NCBI RefSeq assembly: GCF_018332695.1
Contig: NZ_BOQN01000064.1
Coordinates: forward strand, 21,372-85,371
DNA length: 64,000 nt
Direction of reading: 5' to 3'
Origin: Paractinoplanes toevensis
Lineage (GTDB): Bacteria > Actinomycetota > Actinomycetes > Mycobacteriales > Micromonosporaceae
The first letter of the stretch is position 1, and each line of letters begins with the position of its first letter. The notes under the pieces were generated by a model. It was not told the DNA's origin, ran no database searches, and saw nothing but the letters and a program-made list of their open reading frames with translations. The translations under genes were made by a program, and so were the position numbers. This document shows, piece by piece, positions 34,489-42,507 of the stretch.

Positions 34489-35553
34489 TCATGCCGGTGG
34501 CTGTGGCGGGGCCACGGTGGAAGCGGCGAGTGGGTGTGGTTCACCGGTGAGTTCGGCGAGGGCTTGCGCGATCTCCTGGAGATCCGCTCTGACGTAGGTG
34601 GCTGTGACGCCGATCGTGCGGCCGCTGTTGTGGCCGGCGAATCCTCGGGCGACAGCATAGCCGCAATGGCGTTCAACCCAGGTCAGTGTGGTGTGCCTGA
34701 TCCAGTGGATGCTGATCTGCTGCGCGGCCACCCAGGACAGGTGCTTGCCGAGACGTTGCCAGAGGTAGTCGTAGCGCCGGTAGGTGATCGGTTTGCCGTT
34801 GCGGTAACGCAAGATCTGGTCGGTGGGCTCTTCGCCGCCTCGTTCGTCGAAGTGGTCGAGCAGCGCCTGCATCAAGGTCGGTGTGACCGGCTGCCAGCGC
34901 ACCGTTTCGCCTTTCTCATGCAACTGGATCAGGCACTGCTCGACGTCGAGGTCGGCTCGGGTGAGGGCCAGTGCCCCGCCGCGCCGGCAGGCCGTTTCGA
35001 TGTGCAGGCGCAGGATGAGCGTGTCGAGGTCGGGATCGTCGCCGGTTGTGCCGGCGACGTAGATGATCTCGGCGAGTCGATTGTCGGGAAGGGCGCGGCG
35101 GGTGCTGTCGAGTCGGCGCGGTTTAGCGACCCGGGCCGCGGGGTTGTCGGCCTGGGCGATGAGCTGGTCGGCGACGGCGTACTGGTAGAGGCAGCGGATC
35201 GCCGAGATGAGATGTTCGGCGGCGCTGCGCCCACCGCGGGCATTGCGCCGGCGGACGACGTTGCGCTTGACGTGCTCGGCGAGTTGCCTAATCTCTGACG
35301 GGGTGGGTTCGTCGAGACGGCGGTGACCCCATTGCTCGCTGATCTTGCGCCAGTAGGTGCTGTAGAGCCGCCGGGACCCCTCCGGGACGGCTGCCGACAC
35401 CTTCTTGATGTACTCGTCGAAGGTGGGCATCGTGACCGGCTGCGTCGTTTGGGCCAGCAGCTGTTCAGGGGTCACGCGAAGGCGACGAAGGAGAAGGCGC
35501 AGGGCATCAAGTTCCACGCCTTGCTGGCTTGTTTCGATCGGCAGCTCACTCAT
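34489..35553 (-). CDS. Tyrosine recombinase/integrase, module copy 2 (inverted)
   Basis: The 354-residue paralogue of the 33374-34408 integrase is on the opposite strand, facing it tail to tail across 80 bp. Catalytic blocks are IETACRRGGALALTRADL, SIHWIRHTTLTWVERHCGYA, FAGHNSGRTIG and Tyr in TATYVRADLQEI. By eye about half the residues match copy 1, so the duplication is old rather than recent. ATG 35553 overlaps the AbrB-like stop by 8 bp, the same geometry as copy 1. It is probably an active enzyme. Confidence 0.92.
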   Translation of the reverse strand: MSELPIETSQQGVELDALRLLLRRLRVTPEQLLAQTTQPVTMPTFDEYIKKVSAAVPEGSRRLYSTYWRKISEQWGHRRLDEPTPSEIRQLAEHVKRNVVRRRNARGGRSAAEHLISAIRCLYQYAVADQLIAQADNPAARVAKPRRLDSTRRALPDNRLAEIIYVAGTTGDDPDLDTLILRLHIETACRRGGALALTRADLDVEQCLIQLHEKGETVRWQPVTPTLMQALLDHFDERGGEEPTDQILRYRNGKPITYRRYDYLWQRLGKHLSWVAAQQISIHWIRHTTLTWVERHCGYAVARGFAGHNSGRTIGVTATYVRADLQEIAQALAELTGEPHPLAASTVAPPQPPA

Positions 35554-36010
35554 TGAGGAAACCAAAACGCTCGAGGGTCATCTCGTCGATGACGGCCGGA
35601 GTGCAGATAATGATCAGGTTGCGATCAGGGTAGGAAGCGACCAGCAGCGGCTCGCCGTGGTTGATGCCGCACCGACGCCGGACAGCAGCAGGCAGGAGCA
35701 GGAAGCCCTCAGCAGTGATGGCTTCCTTACCGTTAGGCGCGGCGCGTATCAGTGGCGATCCGTTGTCGGTAAGGATGGTGAGGGCTTGGCCGGCACACCA
35801 CCCGAGCACGCGAAGGGGGTGGCGGCTGGCGAGCCGCCCGTGCCGATTGCACCGGGTCAGGGTGTAACGGGCTGAGGTGAGCCGCTTCGGTCGCTGCTGC
35901 AATGAGGGTATGGGCAGCGCGGCAGTTGCGAGTGGGCCGCCCGCCGGAGAGGCGGCGGCCGTCGGGCGGGCTACGGGCGCTGCGGGCGCGGATGATTCGA
36001 TCGCATCCAC
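35546..36010 (-). CDS. AbrB/SpoVT-like DNA-binding domain protein, module copy 2
   Basis: The 154-residue counterpart of the copy-1 protein has a disordered Ala/Pro-rich N-terminus and then beta segments aligning with it, including ITAEGFLLLPAAVRRRCGINHG and EPLLVASYPDRNLIIICTPA. GTG 36010 is strongly supported by GGGGAG seven bases upstream; the frame stays open further upstream but with poor coding character. It is coupled to the recombinase by an 8-bp overlap. A 10-bp-phased repeat array lies 113-139 bp upstream of the start. Confidence 0.75.
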   Translation of the reverse strand: MDAIESSAPAAPVARPTAAASPAGGPLATAALPIPSLQQRPKRLTSARYTLTRCNRHGRLASRHPLRVLGWCAGQALTILTDNGSPLIRAAPNGKEAITAEGFLLLPAAVRRRCGINHGEPLLVASYPDRNLIIICTPAVIDEMTLERFGFLNE

Positions 36011-36122
36011 GATCGACTCCCCTTTGCGTCGGGAGGCCGGCGGTGGCGGCGTTGGCTCGACGGATTGATGGCCCACATCCGTATGAGACCCGTTGCGGAT
36101 GTCCCGGGGAAGTTGGCTGCGA

Positions 36123-36149
36123 TGGTCCCTGACAGTCCCGCGTGGTCCC
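36123..36149 (-). repeat. 10-bp-phased GGGACCA array upstream of AbrB-like copy 2
   Basis: On the minus strand, GGGACCA (36149-36143), GGGACTG (36139-36133) and GGGACCA (36129-36123) repeat at exactly 10-bp intervals. The array is oriented toward the AbrB-like gene whose start is at 36010. It matches arrays at 36528 and 47515 in unit and spacing. Confidence 0.65.
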
Positions 36150-36529
36150 GGCGAAAGTCGGGGACGGTCGACCTCAAAGGCTATTCCTTCGTCCAGAAAT
36201 CGGAGAATCCGAGTTCGCCAGAGTTGCTCGATTCCCATTTTCGGTATCGGAGTACTCACGCTGTTTAGCGTATTCATTTTAGCCAATTAATGGCGCATGA
36301 CTCAACTGATGTCGGGGGTTGCACTTACCGCAGGCGTGAAAAGTTGCCATTGATGACACTGCGGTTCACTTGGCGAATTGCGCGACAATTTTGAATTCCT
36401 CACGTCATTCGTGGTCTTCGCGTTGTCCGGTCCTGACGAGTCACTCTCTATGCAGCTGCTTTTTGACAGTTCACCAGGGTCCGTCGTTTGAGACAGAGGC
36501 ACACGAGTCAGTGTCGTCGGATAGTGCGG

Positions 36530-36556
36530 GACCACGAAGGACCACGGGAGACCACT
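36530..36556 (+). repeat. 10-bp-phased GACCAC array upstream of the primase gene
   Basis: GACCAC begins at 36530, 36540 and 36550, each repeat preceded by two purines (GG, AG, GA), an exact helical period of 10 bp. It is 188 bp before the end of the primase leader and is oriented with that gene. Compare 36123-36149 and 47517-47543. Confidence 0.7.
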
Positions 36557-36743
36557 GGCGCGCTTCGCCGTGGACGTGAAAGCTCGTCCCTGTTGGAGGA
36601 AAGCGAGTTGTTGCCGCCCTGGCCGAGGAGCAGCAGGGCGTGCGACCGGGAAGCAGATTGCGCGCCCTTACTGCACTAAACGACAGCGGGGTTCTGCCTC
36701 CCAATGAAGAATTCCTCAACTCGGTGACGGTTGTGGGGACCGC

Positions 36744-39248
36744 TTGGAATCACAAATTGATATGCGGGCAGCCGCTCTCGCGTGGTATGACGCCGGTTGT
36801 AGCGTCGTGCCCATACGTGCTGATGGGAGCAAGGCGCCGCTAGTGCCGTGGCGCCGTTACCAGACCACGCGGCCCAATCGTGAGCAGGTACGGAATTGGT
36901 TCACCGGCAGCCCGCCGGGCCTGGCGGTGCTGTGCGGTGCCGTCTCCGGTGGGCTGGAGATGCTGGAGTTAGAGGGACGTGCGGTAAAGGAAGGCCTTGC
37001 CAGCCGACTGGTAGATCTTGCCACTGCGGCTGGGTTGCATGAGCTGTGGCAGCGGGTCGCCGTTGATGGGTACGCCGAACGCACGCCGTCGGGGGGTGTT
37101 CATTTGCTCTACCGAGTGGTGGACGCCCCAGTGGGGCGGAACCAGAAGCTGGCGCGCCGCCCTGCCAACGAGGCGGAACTCGTGGCTGATCCACAGGACA
37201 AGATCAAGGTTCTGGCAGAGACGCGGGGCGAGGGTGGTTACACGATCGTGGCGCCGTCGCATGGCACGGTGCATGAGTCCGGCCGGCCGTGGGAGGCCCT
37301 TGGCAGCTCGGCGCCCGAGAGTATTCCGGCGATCACGGCGTCGGAACGGGCGGCGTTGTTCTCCCTGGTTCAGTCGTTGGACGCGATGCCTCCGTTGCCG
37401 CAGCAGCCGGGACCGTCACTGCGGCCGGCTGGCTTGAGCTTGTCGCCTGGTGATGACTTCGAGCGCCGTACCGACTGGGCGGATCTCCTGGAACCGGCCG
37501 GCTGGGTGCTGGTGCACCAGATCGGACGGACCCGCTATTGGCGACGCCCAGGAAAGGCCGTTGGTGTGTCGGCGACGACGGGACGGGCGGCGGAGCGTGA
37601 CCGTTTGTTCGTGTTCAGCTCGAGCACCGTGTTCGCACCGGAGTCGCCGATTACGAAGTTCCACGCCTTCGCGGTCTTGCATCATGGCGGTGATCACGTC
37701 GCGGCCGCGCGGGCGCTGGGGCAAGCGGGGTCTAGCCGGCGGGCCGGGGAAGCCTCTGTCTCTGCAGGAAGGCAGGACGGCAATCCGCAGGCTTACGAGG
37801 CCGAGGAAGCGGGGGGTACGGACTCGGGCATTGCGGTCCAGGTCGTGCAGGAGGCGTTGCCTCCCGTGGCGGCCTGGGGGCCGACCGAGGATGGCTTGGC
37901 CCGGGCGCTGGTCGCGTACCACGGTCACGAGTTGCGGTTTTGCCCGCAGCGCAGCAAGTGGCTGGTTTGGGACGGTTGCCGGTGGGCGTGGGACGACGCC
38001 GAGCGGCATCGTGAGTTCGTCCGGGCGATGGCCCGGGATCTGCCGCAGACCGGCCGGTGGCGCCGGTTCCGCGGGATGGCCTTGTCTGCGGGCGGGGTAT
38101 CCGGCGTGGTGCGGCTGGCGCGATCGGATCCAGCGGTCACGGTGGCGGTGACCGCGCTGGACGCTCAGCCTTATCAGCTGAACACTCGCGGCGGTGTCGT
38201 CGATTTGCGCACGGGTGCGGTTCATGCTTCGGATCCGGCGCTGTTGCATACCCGCTGTGCGGGGGCGGCGCCGGATTTCGAGCGCCGGTCGGAGGTGTTC
38301 GATCGGTTCCTGGCGGATACATTCGGCGATGACCTCGCCCTGGTGACCTATGTGCAGCAGCTGTTGGGGGTCTCGGCGATCGGCGCGGTGCTGGAGCAAG
38401 TGTTGCCGTTCGCGGTGGGGCCGGGCGCGAACGGTAAGAGCACGCTGCTGGAGGCCGCCATGCATGCGTTGGGCCGCGACGACGGCGGCTACGCGATCGC
38501 GGCGTCGTCGGAGATGCTGATGGTCCGCCAGCACGCGGAACACCCGGCGGAACTGGCCCAGCTCGCCGGTGCGCGGCTGGTGGTGTGTGCGGAGCTCGAC
38601 GAGGGTCAGAAGTTCGCCGAAGCCAGGGTGAAGCAGCTGACCGGTCGGGATTCGATTAATGCCCGGTTCATGCGTGGCAATCCGTTCACCTATCTGCCCA
38701 GTCACACGTTGTGGCTGTTGGGGAATCATCTGCCGGCGGCGCGGGCGGGCGGGCCGGCGTTCTGGCGGCGGATCAGGGTGCTGCCGTTCACGCGGGTGGT
38801 GCCGGACAGCCGGCAGGACCGTCGTTTGGGTGAGCATCTCGCGGCCGACGCGCCGGCGATCCTGGCATGGATGATCGCCGGCGCCGCCGCCTACCACGTG
38901 GCGGGCCTGCTGCAGCCGGATGCTGTCACGTCGGCGACCGAGGCGTATGCGTGGGAGTCGGACACCGTGGGGCGCTTCGTCGAGGAAATGTGCCGCCGAG
39001 TTCCCGAGGATGCCGGGCGGGTCGCCACGACGGTGCTGCGTGACGCGTACGAGCAGTGGTGTGAGGGGGCGGGTGAGAGACCGGTGTCGGCGAAACGGCT
39101 GACGCAGGATCTTCGGCGGCTCGGGGTAGGCGAGGCCCGGGGTGGTAAGGGCCGCCGCTTCTATACCGCGCTGGTGCTCGGCGACAGTGATGGCGGGATT
39201 GTGCAGCCGGCGTTGGTCGACCGCAGCGCTGCCCGGGGTGACGGGTGA
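36744..39248 (+). CDS. Phage/plasmid primase-helicase (bifunctional primase/polymerase plus P4-type helicase)
   Basis: The 834-residue replication protein has an N-terminal bifunctional primase/polymerase domain (AWYDAGCSVVPIRADGSKAP, TPSGGVHLLYRV, then DIKVLAETRGEGGYTIVAPS-like sequence) to about residue 190. A middle linker follows, then a D5/P4 superfamily-3 helicase with Walker A VGPGANGKSTLL (near residue 560), DEGQKFAEARVKQLTGRDSI and TLWLLGNHLP. TTG 36744 is preceded by GGGGA at good spacing; ATG 36762 is an alternative. Such proteins replicate phages, plasmids and integrative elements, which supports the accessory nature of this region. Confidence 0.9.
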   Translation: MESQIDMRAAALAWYDAGCSVVPIRADGSKAPLVPWRRYQTTRPNREQVRNWFTGSPPGLAVLCGAVSGGLEMLELEGRAVKEGLASRLVDLATAAGLHELWQRVAVDGYAERTPSGGVHLLYRVVDAPVGRNQKLARRPANEAELVADPQDKIKVLAETRGEGGYTIVAPSHGTVHESGRPWEALGSSAPESIPAITASERAALFSLVQSLDAMPPLPQQPGPSLRPAGLSLSPGDDFERRTDWADLLEPAGWVLVHQIGRTRYWRRPGKAVGVSATTGRAAERDRLFVFSSSTVFAPESPITKFHAFAVLHHGGDHVAAARALGQAGSSRRAGEASVSAGRQDGNPQAYEAEEAGGTDSGIAVQVVQEALPPVAAWGPTEDGLARALVAYHGHELRFCPQRSKWLVWDGCRWAWDDAERHREFVRAMARDLPQTGRWRRFRGMALSAGGVSGVVRLARSDPAVTVAVTALDAQPYQLNTRGGVVDLRTGAVHASDPALLHTRCAGAAPDFERRSEVFDRFLADTFGDDLALVTYVQQLLGVSAIGAVLEQVLPFAVGPGANGKSTLLEAAMHALGRDDGGYAIAASSEMLMVRQHAEHPAELAQLAGARLVVCAELDEGQKFAEARVKQLTGRDSINARFMRGNPFTYLPSHTLWLLGNHLPAARAGGPAFWRRIRVLPFTRVVPDSRQDRRLGEHLAADAPAILAWMIAGAAAYHVAGLLQPDAVTSATEAYAWESDTVGRFVEEMCRRVPEDAGRVATTVLRDAYEQWCEGAGERPVSAKRLTQDLRRLGVGEARGGKGRRFYTALVLGDSDGGIVQPALVDRSAARGDG

Positions 39249-39622
39249 CGGATGTGACGGGACTTCCCGCTTGACGGCTTTACGCGCACGTGCGCGCGTG
39301 CACGTGGTGCGCGCACGGGGCCGATAACACCGTCAAACGGGCAGGCATCTGTCACCTGTCACCCTCCTACTCGATCTGGATCGCTCGACTCCTCGGCTGG
39401 CAGTGCCACACTCGGAGTCCTCAAATCCGGGATCGCGCGGCGACCGTGCTGTCACCGGTAAGGTGCCTGCCGAGTCGCTGCCTGCACCAGCCGACTGTGT
39501 AGAGCGCGCCGATTGAGTGCGCGCGGTGGGAGCGGACTAGCCGGACCGCAGCCACCGGCGTGCCCGGGAGAGCGGCACGAGGTTCTGTGGTGCCTGATCT
39601 ACTGCTTCCGGGTATGGGTTGG
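39249..39622. other. Gene-free region with nested palindromes
   Basis: There is no supported gene between the primase stop and the convergent LAL regulator stop. CGCGCACGTGCGCG (39283-39296) is a perfect 14-bp palindrome, followed by further GTGCGCGC-type inverted stretches to about 39318. These can fold into hairpins and may terminate primase transcription. The remainder shows nothing I can name. Confidence 0.5.
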
Positions 39623-42025
39623 TCACGAGACGCCTCTGTCTAGCCGGGCAACGATGGCGGCGCGAGTGTGCACGCCGAGTTTTCCCATGATGTTGCGGAT
39701 GTGGGCGTCTACGGTGCGTGTCGAGATATTGAGTTGCTCGCTGATTTTCGGGCTGGTGAATCCCTCGGCGATGAGTTTGGCCACCTGGCTTTCGCGTTCC
39801 GTGAGGGTGTCGGTGGCGGTTGTGTTGAGGCGGCGGGGGATCCGTCCGCCGAGCGCGACGTCGACAGCGTCATGGTGGGCCTGCTCGCCGCCTTGCGCGA
39901 TCTGTTCTACCGCTGAGTTACTCAAGAACGGGCTGAGGAGCGTGTGGGCGTGGGCGTGCCCTTTGGCGAGAGGGCGTAGGCCGGTCAGGTCAACGCCGAG
40001 CTTCTGTTGGCGGGCGCGGGCGGCGCCGAGCAGCCACGCTGCGCGGTGGGCTTCGGCAGTGGGGTCAGGTGCGTCGCCGAGTCGGGCGGCGATGATCCAG
40101 GCGCAGAGTTCAATGGACCATGTTTGGCCCCATTGGTCGTCCATCGAGCGCTGTAGTTCCAGGCAGCGGCCGATGTCCTTGGTGGCGTGTTTGAGGCGGC
40201 CACCTTGAAGGGCGGCCAGCGCCGAGGCCCACAGTGCCCATGAGATCGCCCAGGGGGCTCCGGCCTGTTCCGCTTCGTTGAGGTAGTCACGGCTCGATTG
40301 TTCGGCGTCGTCGATATCGCCTGCGAAGGCGTGCGCGATGGACCACATCATCGTGGTCATGTGCTTGTCGCCGACGGTGGCGGGCTCCGCGAAGCGGGCG
40401 CGCGCCTCGGCGAGTAAGCCGATCGCATTGCGGTCGCCTGTAAGCAGGGTGTCTCCGCCGCCGCGGGCGAACAGCACGGGAGCGAGTGCCGGAAGTTGGT
40501 GGCTGGATAGGAGGGAGTCGGCGGAGTCCAGCAGTGTCCTGGCGTCATCTCGATGGCCTTGGGTGGCGGCGATCCAGGCGGCTGCGGCGATGGTGGCTGC
40601 GAGGTCGGCGGCGTCCTGTGGATCAGCTGGCGTGGGGTTGGAGGCGGTGATCACCCGGCGTAGGTAGGCGCCTGCCAAACTCAGGAAGCCCATGAAGAAC
40701 GGCGCCCGCGAGCGGACCAGGTCGCGGCTGAGTGCGCGGGCGGCAGCGAGGTCGTCGTCGGTGATGCTGTGGTCGATCGCGGCGAGGACGTCGGGGAGTT
40801 CCCTGCGGACGTCGGCCAGAATGGTCAGTTCCTCGCGGCTGAGCCAGGTGCGTACAGCGTGTTCGAGGAAGCGTCTGTAGTGATCGCGGTGCCGGGCTTG
40901 CACCGCCGATGCCTCGCCGACTGCGTCAAGCTGCCGACGGCCGTACTCGCGTAGCGTGCCGAGCATGGTGTAGCGAGCTGGGCTGGTTGTGGTGTCGACC
41001 GTGATTACCGACTTGTCGACCAGGCCGGTGATGAGGTCAACGAGGGTGCCGGGGTCGATGTCGGGGCCGGCCACTACCGCTTCAGCGGCGAGGAGGTCGA
41101 AGGGTGCCACGAACACGCTGGCGCGGGCCCAGACGCGTTGCTCGTTGTCGGTGCACATGTCGTAACTGAGATCGACGACCTTGCTTAGCGTTGAGTGTCG
41201 GTCATCGATGGCGCGGGTCGAGTCAGTGAGCAGACGGAACCGGTCGTTGAGACGGTCGATGAGTTCTGGCAGGGAGAGGCTGCGTGTCTTCACGGCGGCC
41301 AGGCGGATCGCCAGGGGTAGCCCATCGAGCTGGTGGCAGAGCCGGGACAGAGCAGTGGTGTCGGCCAGGGCCGTCGGCGGCGCGCCGGCCGCGATGGCCA
41401 CCTGAGTGAACAGGCTTACGGAATCGGCCTTCGACAGAGGGGGAACTGTCAAAGCGCGCTCGCCGTAGATCCCCAGCACCTGGCGGGAGGTTGCGAGAAT
41501 CTGCAGATTGGGCGTGGCTTGCAACAGCTGTGTGGCGAGGTCTCTTAGCTGCGGCAGCAGATACTCACAGCTGTCCAGAATCAGCAGCGCCCGACGCGAA
41601 CGGAGATACCCCACCAGCACACCGAGGTCGGTCGGACCGTGCTGACGAATACCGAGCGCCAGGGCGACATGCGCATAAAGCCGTTCGGGAGAGCGGTCGT
41701 CTCGCCCATCGAATCCCGCGAAGTCGATGATCCAAGCGCCGTCAACGGCAGCACCGCCCATTGCGGAGGCGGCACGCAGGGCCAACCGGGTTTTGCCGAT
41801 CCCTCCAGGTCCCGTGAGACAAACCAGCCGGGCATCATCAAGCAGGGAACACGCAGCGGTCAGCACGTCGTCCCGTCCGACGAACGGCTCGATATCCCAT
41901 GGGGGCAGGTTGCCGTCGGCGATCGATTTACCGGATCGTGTATCGCTGCCCACGACGCCTTCCGTGAAGTATGAGTGACATCCGTGCGGCGAGCGGAGCT
42001 CGGGGTCGAGCCTGGTCTGCTCCAT
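39623..42025 (-). CDS. Large ATP-binding LuxR-type regulator (LAL-like)
   Basis: The 800-residue protein has an NB-ARC/AAA-like ATPase (PPWDIEPFVGRDDVL, Walker A CLTGPGGIGKTRLAL, Walker B RRALLILDSCEYLLPQ). A long helical TPR-like middle follows, and a C-terminal LuxR helix-turn-helix (LTERESQVAKLIAEGFTSPK, ISTRTVDAHIRNIMGKLGVH). ATP-dependent regulators of this type often switch on secondary metabolite or catabolic operons in response to a ligand. The start is taken at ATG 42025; internal starts before the VGRDD motif cannot be excluded. No obvious co-operonic target is adjacent. Confidence 0.9.
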   Translation of the reverse strand: MEQTRLDPELRSPHGCHSYFTEGVVGSDTRSGKSIADGNLPPWDIEPFVGRDDVLTAACSLLDDARLVCLTGPGGIGKTRLALRAASAMGGAAVDGAWIIDFAGFDGRDDRSPERLYAHVALALGIRQHGPTDLGVLVGYLRSRRALLILDSCEYLLPQLRDLATQLLQATPNLQILATSRQVLGIYGERALTVPPLSKADSVSLFTQVAIAAGAPPTALADTTALSRLCHQLDGLPLAIRLAAVKTRSLSLPELIDRLNDRFRLLTDSTRAIDDRHSTLSKVVDLSYDMCTDNEQRVWARASVFVAPFDLLAAEAVVAGPDIDPGTLVDLITGLVDKSVITVDTTTSPARYTMLGTLREYGRRQLDAVGEASAVQARHRDHYRRFLEHAVRTWLSREELTILADVRRELPDVLAAIDHSITDDDLAAARALSRDLVRSRAPFFMGFLSLAGAYLRRVITASNPTPADPQDAADLAATIAAAAWIAATQGHRDDARTLLDSADSLLSSHQLPALAPVLFARGGGDTLLTGDRNAIGLLAEARARFAEPATVGDKHMTTMMWSIAHAFAGDIDDAEQSSRDYLNEAEQAGAPWAISWALWASALAALQGGRLKHATKDIGRCLELQRSMDDQWGQTWSIELCAWIIAARLGDAPDPTAEAHRAAWLLGAARARQQKLGVDLTGLRPLAKGHAHAHTLLSPFLSNSAVEQIAQGGEQAHHDAVDVALGGRIPRRLNTTATDTLTERESQVAKLIAEGFTSPKISEQLNISTRTVDAHIRNIMGKLGVHTRAAIVARLDRGVS

Positions 42026-42507
42026 ACGGATCTCGATTTCCGTCTGCTGCGGGGTCGGCGGTGGTGGCAGTGACCGAGGAGTCGTTCGGGCTCACGTACG
42101 CAACTGGAGCAACTGGAGCAGCGGGCTCGGGGATTCCGCGCGTTCGCGAAACATATTTCGGTTTTACCGCATCGGAGAAAATCTTTCTACGGCGTGCATA
42201 GAGCGTCTCTTCAGGAACGTCATTGCCGAAGCGTCATTTCTAGAGTGTGATCCACGCCACCAACGCTCGCTGTGGCGTGCCTGGCCGAGCGACTCGGGCA
42301 GATCTCTTGCGCCCGCTACTGCGGACGGCCCGATCACCCGAACACCGGTAGCACGAGCGGCTCTGCTGCACCTGGTGACGGTGGGGTCGCCAGCATCCGG
42401 GAATTACGGCCGGCGCCTGGGACATCCGCCCGGTTGTCGGATCGCGGAGGTGGATCCTGCGTCGCAGATGAGCACCAAACCTGCCAAGGAGGTAGGACTG
42501 CAGCCTT
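42026..42507. other. Gene-free region between two minus-strand genes
   Basis: These 482 bp lie upstream of the LAL regulator and downstream of the double methyltransferase. The part 42090-42200 is AT-richer and should contain the regulator's promoter. CAACTGGAG is repeated at 42102 and 42111 (9-bp period). No supported gene was seen. Confidence 0.4.

Larger units (their letters stand above)
36011..36743. other. Gene-free region between AbrB-like copy 2 and primase
   Basis: These 733 bp diverge on both sides and have lower GC than the surroundings, especially 36220-36460. I find no supported gene; several short open frames lack ribosome sites and family character. The region holds two phased repeat arrays (36123-36149 and 36530-36556) and could contain promoters, an origin or a recombination site of the element. 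Confidence 0.5.

Noticed and set aside
36011..36286. N-terminal extension of AbrB-like copy 2 up to 36286
   Set aside because: The extension has poor coding character and covers the phased array; GTG 36010 has a strong ribosome site and gives the same length as copy 1.
36302..36719. Short frames in the region before the primase
   Set aside because: They overlap each other on both strands, lack ribosome sites and cross the phased repeat array.
41971..42201. Small plus-strand frame overlapping the start of the LAL regulator
   Set aside because: No ribosome site, no family character, and half of it is antisense to the regulator's first codons.
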